Part shown: in pieces, positions 1-8,562 of the stretch | Layout: each line of letters opens with the position of its first letter | Numbering within the stretch: position 1 is the stretch's first letter | Assembly: GCF_963677035.1 (NCBI RefSeq) | Contig: NZ_OY781472.1 | Span: 1,426,001-1,490,000, forward strand | Origin: an uncultured Hyphomonas sp. | Lineage (GTDB): Bacteria > Pseudomonadota > Alphaproteobacteria > Caulobacterales > Hyphomonadaceae | Length of the DNA stretch: 64,000 nucleotides | Direction: 5' to 3' | Notes under the pieces: model-generated | The model's database searches: none | What the model was told of the DNA's origin: nothing | What the model saw: only the letters and a program-made list of their open reading frames with translations | Program-made: the position numbers and the translations under genes

Positions 1-1
1 G

Positions 2-1672
2 GCGCCGGAGTTTTCAAATGGCGGTGTCGAGGTCTTCGGTGAAGCCGGCGCGACCTACCGGAGCGTCTCGAACGGTGTCGGCGCGTCGCTTCAGGCGAAT
101 GTCGCGGGTGAGAACGTCAGCGCCCGTTACGACGCAAGCTGGAACAAGGCGGACAATTACAAGTCCGGATCCGGCGACGAAGTCCGCTCCACCCTCTACC
201 AGAACTATGACCAGTCGCTGCTGCTCGCCGCCCGTCCTGCAGAGGATGTGCTGCTTTGGGCCCGTATCAGCCAGCAGGGCGTGCCGTATGAAGGCTTTGC
301 CAACCAGCGCATGGATCTCACCGACAATACGAGCACCAGCGTGCAGCTGCATGGCGAAGGCCCGCTTGGTGCAGGCCTGCTGACGGCCGAAGCCTCCTGG
401 CGCAGCGTCGATCACGAAATGAACTTCCTGTCCGACAAGGGCGGGGCGGCAACTGGCGGAATGCCGATGATCACCGAGGGCGAGGATGTCTCGGCCAAGG
501 TCTCCTATGACACGCCGGTCGCAGGCGTCGGGCAGGTCCGGGTCGGGGCAGAGATGTTCCGCGCGTCGATGGATGATTACTGGCCTGCCGTGCCGGGCTC
601 CATGATGATGTCGCCGCTGGATTATGTGAACATCAATGATGGCGAGCGGAACCGCACAGGCGTGTGGGCCGAATGGGAAGCTGCCCCGGCGCCCGCATGG
701 TCAACCCTGTTGGGGATTCGCTATGAAAACGTCGAAATGGATACCGGAGAGGTGCAGCCCTATTCCTGGACCGGCATGATGAACATGCCTGACGCGATGG
801 CGGCCAAAGCCTTCAACGCGGCGGATCGTGCCCGGGAAGATGACAATATCGATGTCACCGCGAAGGCGACATGGCGGCCGAGCGATACGCTGGCCGTCGA
901 GTTCGGCGCCGCACAGAAAACCCGGTCTCCGAACCTTTATGAGCGGTACGCCTGGGGTAGAGGCTCCATGTCCAGCTCCATGACCAACATGACCGGTGAT
1001 GGCGCCGGCTATGTCGGTAATCTCGATCTGAAACCGGAAGTCGCGCGCAGTCTGGCGGCGACGCTCGACTGGTCAGATGGCGTTGAGAACGGCCGTGTGC
1101 TGCGTGTTTCCGGCTGGGCCACAAAGGTCGAAGACTATATCGATGCTGACCGCATCGGCAGCCTGAAGGACGGCCTGCCAATGCTCCAGTTCGCCAATCA
1201 CAAGGCAGAGCTGTACGGCCTCGAAGCCACCGGTGCGATGCCACTCTGGCAGACGGGGTATGGCGACACGCGCTTCACCGGAACGGTCAGCTGGGCGAAA
1301 GGAGAGAACAAAGACACCGACGACAATCTCTACAACATCATTCCCCTCAAAGGCCTGTTCGCGCTGGAAAACCGGAAAGGCGTCTGGACCCAGGCCCTCG
1401 AACTGGAACTGGTTGATGAGAAGGATGACATCAGCGCCGTGCGTCAGGAACTCCGCACGCCGGGCTATGTGCTGGTCCATCTGCGGGCAGGCGGGGAAGT
1501 CGGCCGGGTGCGCTTTGCCGCTGCGATCGAGAATTTGCTGGATCAGGACTATGACCTGCCACTGGGTGGGATTGCGTTCGGCGACTACAAATATGATGGC
1601 CGGACTGGTCCGTTCCATCAGGTCGCCGGTCCGGGCCGGTCGTTCAATCTCAGTCTGAACGTCGCCTTCTGA
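2..1672 (+). CDS. TonB-dependent outer-membrane receptor, probably copper type (5' truncated)
   Basis: The reading frame is open from base 2, so the signal peptide and plug lie outside the window; about 556 codons of beta-barrel are visible. The protein ends in Phe (LNVAF), as is usual for outer-membrane barrels, and contains the receptor-like stretch TRSPNLYERY. The barrel is rich in methionine clusters (near 460-470, 600-612, 773-800 and 962-991), including SMMMS and GMMNM. That resembles the copper receptors of the OprC/NosA group, which use Met residues to bind copper. The substrate is inferred from this; barrel family membership is firm. A TonB-like gene follows 1 base after the stop, so the receptor and its energy transducer appear to form one unit. 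Confidence 0.8.
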   Translation, partial: APEFSNGGVEVFGEAGATYRSVSNGVGASLQANVAGENVSARYDASWNKADNYKSGSGDEVRSTLYQNYDQSLLLAARPAEDVLLWARISQQGVPYEGFANQRMDLTDNTSTSVQLHGEGPLGAGLLTAEASWRSVDHEMNFLSDKGGAATGGMPMITEGEDVSAKVSYDTPVAGVGQVRVGAEMFRASMDDYWPAVPGSMMMSPLDYVNINDGERNRTGVWAEWEAAPAPAWSTLLGIRYENVEMDTGEVQPYSWTGMMNMPDAMAAKAFNAADRAREDDNIDVTAKATWRPSDTLAVEFGAAQKTRSPNLYERYAWGRGSMSSSMTNMTGDGAGYVGNLDLKPEVARSLAATLDWSDGVENGRVLRVSGWATKVEDYIDADRIGSLKDGLPMLQFANHKAELYGLEATGAMPLWQTGYGDTRFTGTVSWAKGENKDTDDNLYNIIPLKGLFALENRKGVWTQALELELVDEKDDISAVRQELRTPGYVLVHLRAGGEVGRVRFAAAIENLLDQDYDLPLGGIAFGDYKYDGRTGPFHQVAGPGRSFNLSLNVAF

Positions 1673-1673
1673 C

Positions 1674-2441
1674 GTGCTGAGGAGGATTTTCACCTCCAGC
1701 TATATGGCGGGCGTGGCTCTGGCCGCGCTCGCCCATGGCGGTTTGCTGGCAGGGGTGTTCCTGCTGGCGCCCGCCAGCGCGTCCAGTTTTGGTGCGCAGG
1801 AAGATACCTTTACCGTAACCCTGGTGGAAGATGTGGCGCCGGACCCTGTCCCCGAGCCGGACGTGGCGCCGATGCCGGAGCCAGAGACACCCAGCCCATC
1901 CCCGGTCCCTGAGATTGTCGAGACGCCGCCTGAGCCAGCCGTTCAGACGGTGGCAGAGCCGGCTCCGCCCGAAGGGATGGTTCCGTCAGATGATGTGCCG
2001 CCCGCCGAGCCTTCGTCGGTCGATGCCGGGCGCGATGATGCAACACCTGCTGCCGAAAAGCCTGCGGCGCTGACACTTGATCCGGGCCCTCCGGTTACAA
2101 CGTCTGAAACCCGGTCCGTCAAAACGCAGAATCCTGCCAGCACAGCCGCCCCGGGCGGGGAGGGGCAGGGCAAGCTCGATGCCTATGTACATGCGGTGCG
2201 GTCGCAGCTTGCCCGGCATGCGCCGCGCGGCGTTCGCGGGGCCGGGGATTGCCAGGTCGAATTCCGCCTCTCCCGCGCCGGAGAAGTCGTCTTCGTTGGA
2301 CTGCGGACAAGCAGTGGCAGCAGGCTGTATGACCGGCGATGCCTGTCCTCTGTCACCTCCGCAGTGCCATTCCCGGCCGCACCAGACGGGGCTGTCAAAG
2401 CAGATCTCAGCTTCACGATCGTGATGCAGCAGAAGCGCTGA
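1674..2441 (+). CDS. TonB-family energy transducer
   Basis: A 255-residue protein with an N-terminal basic stretch and one membrane anchor (about residues 11-33). A long periplasmic linker very rich in Pro, Glu, Ala and Val follows (about 45-170), then a globular C-terminal domain (about 170-255) of the TonB type. In TonB systems this protein passes the proton-motive force from ExbB/ExbD to outer-membrane receptors. The start is GTG, 1 base after the receptor stop; an ATG at 1704 is possible but would remove the basic residues before the anchor. Two Cys residues in the C-terminal domain could form a disulfide. No exbB or exbD lies nearby. Coupling to the receptor suggests a dedicated transducer. 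Confidence 0.8.
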   Translation: MLRRIFTSSYMAGVALAALAHGGLLAGVFLLAPASASSFGAQEDTFTVTLVEDVAPDPVPEPDVAPMPEPETPSPSPVPEIVETPPEPAVQTVAEPAPPEGMVPSDDVPPAEPSSVDAGRDDATPAAEKPAALTLDPGPPVTTSETRSVKTQNPASTAAPGGEGQGKLDAYVHAVRSQLARHAPRGVRGAGDCQVEFRLSRAGEVVFVGLRTSSGSRLYDRRCLSSVTSAVPFPAAPDGAVKADLSFTIVMQQKR

Positions 2442-2457
2442 CATCCTGCCGGGCCGG

Positions 2458-3000
2458 TCAGAGCCCTCCGGGAAGCTTCGACGCCATCATGGTCTTCCGG
2501 TCGATCCGCCGCCCATCGACAATGAATGTGCCGTCGCCCACGGCGTGAAGGGTGCGCTGTTCCTGGCGCGTGTCATCTCTATAGGCCGCCAGGCTTTCGA
2601 GAATGACGATGCCATGAGGCGTGATGATCTCATCCACGCGGCACTCGATGTTCGCAAGGCATTTGCTGAGAAGCGGGGCGCTGACATGTTTGGCCTTTGC
2701 CGGGCTGAGGTCGAATTTGTCGAACTTTTCGGTGTCTGCGCCGGAACAGGTGCCGATGCCGATCACCGTGTCAATCATGTCGACCGTGGGAATGGCGATG
2801 ACACATTCTCGCGTATCGCGGAGTGCCTGAAAGGAATGGTTCCACGGCCCGGTCGTGATGGCGATGCGGCCGGAAAAATCGAGCACCATCGTCCAGGTGA
2901 TGGTCATCACATTGTTCTTGCGGCCATCATGCGTCGCGACGAGGATGACGGGGCCGGGTTCAATCAAGGTGAAGGCCCGGCTGAGTTTGATGCGTTTCAT
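2458..3000 (-). CDS. Flavin reductase-like (flavoredoxin family) protein
   Basis: A 180-residue protein starting MKRIKLS, with the split-barrel flavin-binding pattern of flavoredoxin and flavin reductase-like proteins. This includes the segment GPVILVATHDGRKNNVMTI, followed by a region where FMN phosphate contacts are expected. Members bind FMN and act as NAD(P)H or ferredoxin-linked reductases; the partner here is unknown. The frame stays open upstream, with other ATGs at 3024 and 3063. The start at 3000 was chosen because it matches the usual family N-terminus; no clear ribosome binding site decides it. It is convergent with the TonB-like gene, with 16 bases between them. Confidence 0.75.
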   Translation of the reverse strand: MKRIKLSRAFTLIEPGPVILVATHDGRKNNVMTITWTMVLDFSGRIAITTGPWNHSFQALRDTRECVIAIPTVDMIDTVIGIGTCSGADTEKFDKFDLSPAKAKHVSAPLLSKCLANIECRVDEIITPHGIVILESLAAYRDDTRQEQRTLHAVGDGTFIVDGRRIDRKTMMASKLPGGL

Positions 3001-3200
3001 TCCGGTGTCTCGCGTTTCTGGCATTCTGCAAATCCGGGCACCAAGCCTTCCGTTGCCGGACAAATAGGCAGCCAGGGCCTATATTTTGCCCAAGTGTCGG
3101 GATTGATCAAAGAACGCTTTCCGGAGTCTGTCTTTTAATTAATCTTAACGCTTGTGATGGATGGTCACAATCGTTAGCAGAAACGTGTCCCGTATTAAGA

Positions 3201-3686
3201 ATGATGCTCAAGGTTTTTCCAGCTTCCCTCGGTTTTCTCATGGCGTGTGCCATGGGCGCCCTGCCTGCGCAGGCCGATGTCCTTCTGTCTTCGGCTTCGG
3301 TCGAGAGAGTGGTGTCGATGGAATACGAGGACGGATCAACCGAGACGGAATATGTGCCGGCCAAAGCGGTCGAGCCTGGAGAGGAACTCGCTTATGTGGT
3401 GAGTTTCCGGAATGACGGGGCCGAACCGGCAGACAGCGTCGTGATGACCATCCCGGTGCCGAAAGACATGATCTATGTCGAGGACTCGGTCATCGCCGAC
3501 AATGCTGCCGTGGACTTTTCCGTCGATGGCGGTGAGTCCTTCGCGCCGCGCGATGCCCTGACCGTTGAGGATGGCGAGCAGGTCCGCAAGGCGGCTGCCG
3601 ACGAGATCACGCATGTGCGCTGGACGATCGCGCGCATGACGCCCGGCGAGGAAGGCATGCTTGCCTTCCATGCCATCCTGAACTGA
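3201..3686 (+). CDS. Exported protein with a DUF11-like repeat domain
   Basis: A 161-residue protein with a Sec signal peptide (about residues 1-25, cleavage likely after AQA). A single Ig-like domain of the DUF11 or 'conserved repeat' type follows. The typical elements are present: VSFRNDG, then TIPVPKDMIYVEDS, then FSVDGGESF, and an ending with VRWTI and LAFHAILN. Such domains usually occur in tandem in large surface proteins; one free-standing copy suggests a small periplasmic or surface-associated protein. Its function is unknown. Two consecutive ATGs (3201 and 3204) are possible starts. Confidence 0.75.
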   Translation: MMLKVFPASLGFLMACAMGALPAQADVLLSSASVERVVSMEYEDGSTETEYVPAKAVEPGEELAYVVSFRNDGAEPADSVVMTIPVPKDMIYVEDSVIADNAAVDFSVDGGESFAPRDALTVEDGEQVRKAAADEITHVRWTIARMTPGEEGMLAFHAILN

Positions 3687-3746
3687 ACCCACCCGTCAGC
3701 TGCCCTGCATTGACCGGTGCGCCCGCCCTGGCGTAACGCCGGTGCC

Positions 3747-4376
3747 ATGACTCGTGTAAAGATCTGCGGCCTCAAGGATCCGGACCTCGTACGCCTCTGC
3801 GCAGCGGAGGGGGCGGACTGGGTCGGCTTTGTCTTTGTTGAGGCGAGCCCGCGCTACGTGACGCCCGAAGCGGCGGAGACTCTCCTGCTGGGCGTTGGAC
3901 GCGCAGCGCCGGTGGCTTTGATCGCGGATGCCGACGACGCGCTGATCGACCGTGTGGCCGGGACCGGTATTCGCGTGCTTCAGCTGCATGGGCGCGAGAC
4001 CCCGGAACGCGTGGCCGAAATCCGCGCGCGTACCGGATGTGAGGTCTGGAAAGCCTTCGGCGTTGAAACGGCGGACGACCTGACCGGGGCAGGGGCCTAC
4101 ACCGCCGCCGACCGTCTGCTCATCGATGCAAAGCCCCCGAAAGATGCCGACCGGACGGGCGGGCATGGCCAGGCCTTCGACTGGAACATCCTGAAAGGCT
4201 GGACCGCGCCGAAACCCTGGATCCTGGCCGGGGGGCTGACACCGGAGAATGTGGCCGGTGCCATCGCTGCGACAGGAGCACCGGCGGTTGACGTCTCCTC
4301 TGGCGTGGAGCGCCTGCGGGGGCTAAAGGACAAGGAGCTGGTGCGGGCGTTTCTCCGCGCTGCCAAAGAGGTCTGA
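3747..4376 (+). CDS. trpF: Phosphoribosylanthranilate isomerase
   Basis: A 209-residue (beta/alpha)8 protein that catalyses the Amadori rearrangement of phosphoribosylanthranilate in tryptophan synthesis. It begins [15 protein letters not shown], where the Cys of KICG is the expected catalytic base. The catalytic Asp region (LLIDAKPP) and the C-terminal phosphate-binding segment ([10 protein letters not shown], then DVSSGVE) are clear. The frame extends upstream to 3717, but the start at 3747 gives the family N-terminus. trpB follows 1 base after the stop, so the two are co-transcribed. Confidence 0.96.
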   Translation: MTRVKICGLKDPDLVRLCAAEGADWVGFVFVEASPRYVTPEAAETLLLGVGRAAPVALIADADDALIDRVAGTGIRVLQLHGRETPERVAEIRARTGCEVWKAFGVETADDLTGAGAYTAADRLLIDAKPPKDADRTGGHGQAFDWNILKGWTAPKPWILAGGLTPENVAGAIAATGAPAVDVSSGVERLRGLKDKELVRAFLRAAKEV

Positions 4377-4377
4377 A

Positions 4378-5592
4378 ATGATGGACGTTAGAAATACCTG
4401 GGACCAGTGGCCGGACCTGAATGGCCGGTTCGGCGAGTTCGGCGGACGCTATGTCGCCGAAACGCTGATGCCGCTGATCCTGGAACTCGAAGCCGAATAC
4501 CGCCGGGCGCAGAAAGACCCGGCTTTCAAGGCCGAGATGGACGACCTCTGGGCTCATTATGTCGGCCGCCCGTCGCCGCTCTATTTCGCAGAGCGGCTGA
4601 CCGAGCATTTCGGCGGAGCGAAGATCTATTTCAAGCGTGACGAGCTGAACCATACCGGCGCGCACAAGATCAATAACTGCCTCGGCCAGGTGCTGCTGGC
4701 ACGCCGCATGGGCAAGACGCGCATTATTGCCGAAACAGGCGCGGGCCAGCACGGCGTGGCGACGGCGACGATCTGCGCACGCTTCGGCCTCGAATGCGTC
4801 GTCTTCATGGGCGAGACGGATGTCGAGCGCCAGAAGCCCAACGTGTTCCGCATGCGCCTGCTGGGCGCGAAGATCGTACCGGTCTCCTCCGGAACCGGCA
4901 CGCTGAAGGATGCGATGAACGAGGCTCTGCGCGACTGGGTCACGAACGTCGACAACACATTCTACTGCATCGGCACCGTGGCCGGACCTCATCCGTACCC
5001 GGAACTGGTGCGGGATTTCCAGTCGATCATTGGCAAGGAAGCCCGCGAACAGATCCTGGAGCGGGAAGGGCGCCTGCCGGATGTGGTCATGGCGTGCATC
5101 GGCGGCGGCTCCAACGCCATCGGCCTGTTCCACCCGTTCCTTGAGGACGAAAGTGTCCGCATGATCGGCGTCGAGGCTGCGGGCCATGGCATCGAGACGG
5201 GCGAGCATGCCGCGGCGCTGAACGGCGGACGCCCCGGCATCCTGCACGGCAACCGCACTTACCTGCTGCAAACCGATGACGGCCAGATCCTGGACGCGCA
5301 TTCCATCTCTGCAGGGCTCGACTATCCGGGCATCGGGCCGGAACATGCCTTCCTCCGTGACACGGGCCGGGCCGAATACCTGTCGACAACAGACAAGGAA
5401 GCCCTTGAGGCGTTCCAGCTCTGCACGAAGCTCGAAGGCATCATTCCGGCACTTGAGCCGTCCCACGCGCTCGCCCGTGTCGGGGAAGTGGCGCAGGAAC
5501 TGGGCAAGGATGGCCTGATCGTCCTCAATATGTGCGGCCGGGGCGACAAGGACGTGTTCTCCGTTGCCAAGCATCTGGGAGTGGACATGTGA
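4378..5592 (+). CDS. trpB: Tryptophan synthase beta chain
   Basis: A 404-residue PLP enzyme that joins indole and serine to make tryptophan. The PLP lysine lies in HTGAHKINN, the glycine-rich phosphate-binding loop is [10 protein letters not shown], and ETGAGQHG is conserved. The length is normal for the family. It normally forms an alpha2-beta2 complex with TrpA. Here trpA is not the next gene: three small genes intervene, each overlapping the next. The last codons overlap the GTG start of the following lipoprotein gene by 4 bases. Confidence 0.98.
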   Translation: MMDVRNTWDQWPDLNGRFGEFGGRYVAETLMPLILELEAEYRRAQKDPAFKAEMDDLWAHYVGRPSPLYFAERLTEHFGGAKIYFKRDELNHTGAHKINNCLGQVLLARRMGKTRIIAETGAGQHGVATATICARFGLECVVFMGETDVERQKPNVFRMRLLGAKIVPVSSGTGTLKDAMNEALRDWVTNVDNTFYCIGTVAGPHPYPELVRDFQSIIGKEAREQILEREGRLPDVVMACIGGGSNAIGLFHPFLEDESVRMIGVEAAGHGIETGEHAAALNGGRPGILHGNRTYLLQTDDGQILDAHSISAGLDYPGIGPEHAFLRDTGRAEYLSTTDKEALEAFQLCTKLEGIIPALEPSHALARVGEVAQELGKDGLIVLNMCGRGDKDVFSVAKHLGVDM

Positions 5593-5963
5593 GGCAGGTT
5601 CTTCCCGTTATCCTTCTTGTTTTGCTGGGCGCCTGCGTGCCGACGACCAAGTATGCATATGTTCCGCTGACGCAGCAGAATTTCGAAGCGGCGCAGAATG
5701 GCGAGAAGATTCCGCTCGTGGCGCACGATACAGTGCTCTGTTTCGCCGATGGGCGGACGGCACCCATCCGGTATGCGGAATGGACCGATAACGGCATCTG
5801 CGGGCAGGCACATCCCCCGATTGGCGACGATGATGGCAACCGATGCTATGACTGGGACCAGATCGCCGGCATCGGCATTCCATACGAAGGACGCTCCCTG
5901 TCGGTTATCCCCATGGCCGCCGTGCAGATAGGAAAATGTGACCTGGAGGTGCTGGGCGAGTGA
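5589..5963 (+). CDS. Small predicted lipoprotein of unknown function (in the trp operon)
   Basis: A 124-residue protein with a lipoprotein signal peptide ([10 protein letters not shown], lipid-modified Cys near residue 15). The mature part has four further Cys residues (in CFADG, GICGQ, RCYDW and GKCDL), which could form two disulfides. I recognise no family. The GTG start overlaps the trpB stop in a GTGA junction, and the stop overlaps the next GTG in the same way, so translation is probably coupled throughout. An in-frame upstream extension to 5532 lies wholly inside trpB and would destroy the signal peptide. Confidence 0.7.
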   Translation: MRQVLPVILLVLLGACVPTTKYAYVPLTQQNFEAAQNGEKIPLVAHDTVLCFADGRTAPIRYAEWTDNGICGQAHPPIGDDDGNRCYDWDQIAGIGIPYEGRSLSVIPMAAVQIGKCDLEVLGE

Positions 5964-6418
5964 GGAAGTTGCCGCATTCCCCGATAAATCTGTTTACGAG
6001 ATTTTGTTGTCTGGTGTGGCTGGCGACCAGTTTGTCGGCCGGTCCTGCATCTGCCAGGGAAGATAATTCTACTCAGCTGGCGTACACGCCTGCTGACGGG
6101 ATTGGCTTTCGTTCTCCATGCCGGGCTGGAACTTTCAGTCCCGAAAACGGTCCGAAAGGGGAACTCTATGACGGATGCCTTTTCAATGCTGGTGAAAACA
6201 CCGTTGCGCTCGAAGCAGAGTTCCAGAATCTGCTGAACTCGATGAACTCGGAAAACGGCTCAGCGGCAAATTGCGGCGCTAAGCTAGAGCGCGGCGTTAG
6301 CCGAGGTGTCCTCTTCGATACGACTGGAGGCTGCGGAACACCCGAAAGCGAGGAGTTGAATTTGATCACATTCAACATCAGGACAGATGCAGCTGACTTA
6401 TGCGAGACTGTTCAATGA
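5960..6418 (+). CDS. Small predicted exported protein of unknown function (in the trp operon)
   Basis: A 152-residue protein with a Sec-type signal peptide (hydrophobic segment about residues 10-32, likely cleavage at ASA). The mature protein has several Cys residues (in SPCRAG, DGCLF, ANCGA, GGCG and LCETV) and no domain I recognise. It begins with GTG in a 4-base overlap with the upstream lipoprotein gene and ends in a 4-base overlap with cutA. By eye its DNA is clearly richer in A and T than its trp neighbours, which suggests more recent acquisition or relaxed selection. Confidence 0.6.
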   Translation: MRKLPHSPINLFTRFCCLVWLATSLSAGPASAREDNSTQLAYTPADGIGFRSPCRAGTFSPENGPKGELYDGCLFNAGENTVALEAEFQNLLNSMNSENGSAANCGAKLERGVSRGVLFDTTGGCGTPESEELNLITFNIRTDAADLCETVQ

Positions 6419-6735
6419 CCGACCTTCTCCTCATCCGAATTACTTGCCCGTCGCAGCGTGTGGCCGAGGACATCGGCGATGCCGCCGTCGAGCACAAACT
6501 GGCCGCCTGCGCGAACCTCGAAGGCCCGGTGTCATCCACTTATCGCTGGAAAGGCGTGGTGGAGCAGGCGTTTGAATACATTCTCTGGCTCAAGGCGCCG
6601 AAAGCGAACTGGGACCGGATCGAGGCGCTCGTCCTCACCCACCACCCTTATGATGTCCCCGCCATGGTGGCGTTGCCCTGTCTTGAGGCACACGCGCCCT
6701 ATGATGCCTGGGTCCACGAAAACACGGAAGTCTGA
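6415..6735 (+). CDS. cutA: Divalent-cation tolerance protein CutA
   Basis: A 106-residue protein of the CutA1 family, trimeric ferredoxin-like proteins linked to divalent metal (copper) tolerance. The family pattern is visible: ITCPSQRVAEDI near the start, LAACANLEGPVSSTYRWKG in the middle, and the C-terminal PYDVPAMVALP followed by YDAWV. The ATG at 6415 overlaps the previous stop by 4 bases, and the stop overlaps the trpA start by 1 base (TGATG). A CutA gene inside a trp operon is unusual; no role in tryptophan synthesis is known. Confidence 0.95.
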   Translation: MTDLLLIRITCPSQRVAEDIGDAAVEHKLAACANLEGPVSSTYRWKGVVEQAFEYILWLKAPKANWDRIEALVLTHHPYDVPAMVALPCLEAHAPYDAWVHENTEV

Positions 6736-7562
6736 TGCCAACGGAACGTATTACCGCTGCCTTCGATCGCGCGAAGGCGGACAAGCGCGCAGTCCTTGTC
6801 TCTTATCTTATGGCCGGCGACCCGGACCTTGAGACGAGTTATCAGGCGCTCTGCGCCCTGCGCGACAATGGCGCGGACATTATCGAGCTGGGCGCGCCCT
6901 TTACCGATCCCATGGCCGATGGCCCGGCGATCCAGCGGGCAGCCCTGAGGGCGCTCGCTGCGAAAACGAAGCTGACCGACGTGCTGGCCCTGATCGCCCG
7001 GTTCCGCGAAACCGACCAGACGACGCCGATCATCATCATGGGCTATGCCAATCCGGTCCATTCCATGGGCTATGGCGCCTTTGCCGAAGCCGCCCACAAG
7101 GCCGGTGTTGACGGCACGATCATCGTGGACCTGCCGCCGGAAGAGGACGGCCCGCTGCGCGAAGAATACGCGAAATACGGCCTCTCCGTGATCCGCCTGG
7201 CGACGCCAACCACACATGAGGCGCGCATGAAGAAGGTCGCCGAAGGGGCCTCCGGATTCCTGTATTTCGTCTCCGTGACCGGCGTGACAGGGGCCGGAAG
7301 CGCCGATCCTGCAGCAATTGCTGGGAACATTGACATGGCCCGGCGCGTTTCAGGACTGCCGGTTTGTGTTGGCTTTGGTGTAAAAACCGGTGCACAGGCT
7401 GCGGAAATGGCTAAAATAGCCGATGGGGTTGTCGTAGGCAGTGCTTTCGTGGAGCATGCAGAGGCGGCTCACGAATCAGGGGATCTGGCCAGCGCGCCCC
7501 AGGGAATGGGGACTTTGGCCGGAGAACTGAGTAAAGCGATCGCAGGGGTCGCAAAGCCGTAG
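6735..7562 (+). CDS. trpA: Tryptophan synthase alpha chain
   Basis: A 275-residue TIM-barrel enzyme that cleaves indole-3-glycerol phosphate to indole, which passes to TrpB. The catalytic Glu is in IIELGAPF and the catalytic Asp in DPMADGP. The phosphate-binding C-terminal half has VSVTGVTGAGS and VGFGVKTGAQ. The start overlaps the cutA stop by 1 base. accD begins 28 bases downstream, the trpA-accD-folC order being common in proteobacteria. Confidence 0.98.
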   Translation: MPTERITAAFDRAKADKRAVLVSYLMAGDPDLETSYQALCALRDNGADIIELGAPFTDPMADGPAIQRAALRALAAKTKLTDVLALIARFRETDQTTPIIIMGYANPVHSMGYGAFAEAAHKAGVDGTIIVDLPPEEDGPLREEYAKYGLSVIRLATPTTHEARMKKVAEGASGFLYFVSVTGVTGAGSADPAAIAGNIDMARRVSGLPVCVGFGVKTGAQAAEMAKIADGVVVGSAFVEHAEAAHESGDLASAPQGMGTLAGELSKAIAGVAKP

Positions 7563-7590
7563 TGGCTGTTACAGCCGTGGAGGTTGTCGG

Positions 7591-8562
7591 ATGAACTGGA
7601 TCAACAAGGTCACCCCGCCGGGCCTGAAGACCATCCTGACCAAGCGTGAGACGCCGGATGATCTGTGGGTGAAATGCCCGCTCTCCGGTGAGCTGGTCTA
7701 CAAGACCGACCTGGAAGAGAACTGGCATGTGACGCCGGCCGGTGCGCACCTGCGCATTTCGCCGCGCACGCGGTTCCGTCTCCTGTTCGATGATGAGCGC
7801 TGGGAGCCGATTGAGCTGCCGGGCGTGGCGCTGGATCCGCTGAAGTTCAAGGACGACAAGCCCTATCCGGCCCGGCTGAAAGCGGCCAAGTCGAAGATTG
7901 CGGCCCGCGAGAAGAAAGAGACCGAAGGCGGCGGTGCGCCGCTGCTGCAGGACGATTGCATGGTTGCGGCCTATGGCAAGATCGGCGGCGTTCCGGCGGT
8001 TGTACTGGTTCAGGACTTTGCTTTCATGGGCGGCTCGCTCGGCATGGCAGCCGGGGAGGGGTTCATTACCGCAGCCCATATGGCGCTCGCGCGCAAAGCG
8101 GCTTTCGTTGTCTGCACCGCATCCGGCGGGGCGCGCATGCAGGAAGGCACACTCAGCCTGATGCAGATGCCGCGTACGACGCTTGCCATTAATGAGCTGG
8201 CCGAAGCGAAACTGCCTTATGTCGTCATGCTGACCGATCCGACTTCGGGTGGCGTCTCGGCCTCCTACGCGATGCTGGGCGATGTCCATATCGCTGAGCC
8301 GGGGGCGATGATCGCGTTCTCCGGTCCGCGCGTGATTGAGCAGACCATTCGCGAAAGCCTGCCCAAAGGCTTCCAGCGGTCGGAATTCCTGCGTGAAAAA
8401 GGCCAGGTCGATATCGTTGTCGACCGGCGCAAGATGAAAGATACGCTGTCGCGCGTTCTGTCCATGCTGATGCCGAAGTCGCGGCGCTCCAGCGACAGCA
8501 TACCGGCTTCTCTGAATCCGCCGAAAACGCACGTGTCCAAGTCCAAGGGCAAGTCTGATTGA
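7591..8562 (+). CDS. accD: Acetyl-CoA carboxylase carboxyltransferase subunit beta
   Basis: A 323-residue carboxyltransferase subunit for malonyl-CoA synthesis; its partner AccA is not in the window. The crotonase-like core is clear (FMGGSLGMAAGEG, CTASGGARMQEG, DPTSGGVSASYAMLGD). The N-terminal zinc ribbon, four Cys in the E. coli enzyme, keeps only one Cys here (KCPLSGELVY); the second pair is replaced (HVTPAG). Other alphaproteobacterial AccD proteins that I recall also lack it. The stop overlaps the folC start. Confidence 0.96.
   Translation: MNWINKVTPPGLKTILTKRETPDDLWVKCPLSGELVYKTDLEENWHVTPAGAHLRISPRTRFRLLFDDERWEPIELPGVALDPLKFKDDKPYPARLKAAKSKIAAREKKETEGGGAPLLQDDCMVAAYGKIGGVPAVVLVQDFAFMGGSLGMAAGEGFITAAHMALARKAAFVVCTASGGARMQEGTLSLMQMPRTTLAINELAEAKLPYVVMLTDPTSGGVSASYAMLGDVHIAEPGAMIAFSGPRVIEQTIRESLPKGFQRSEFLREKGQVDIVVDRRKMKDTLSRVLSMLMPKSRRSSDSIPASLNPPKTHVSKSKGKSD

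Noticed and set aside
4120..5574. A 484-codon open frame opposite trpF and trpB
   Set aside because: It lies wholly on the complement of two certain genes and shows no conserved domain.
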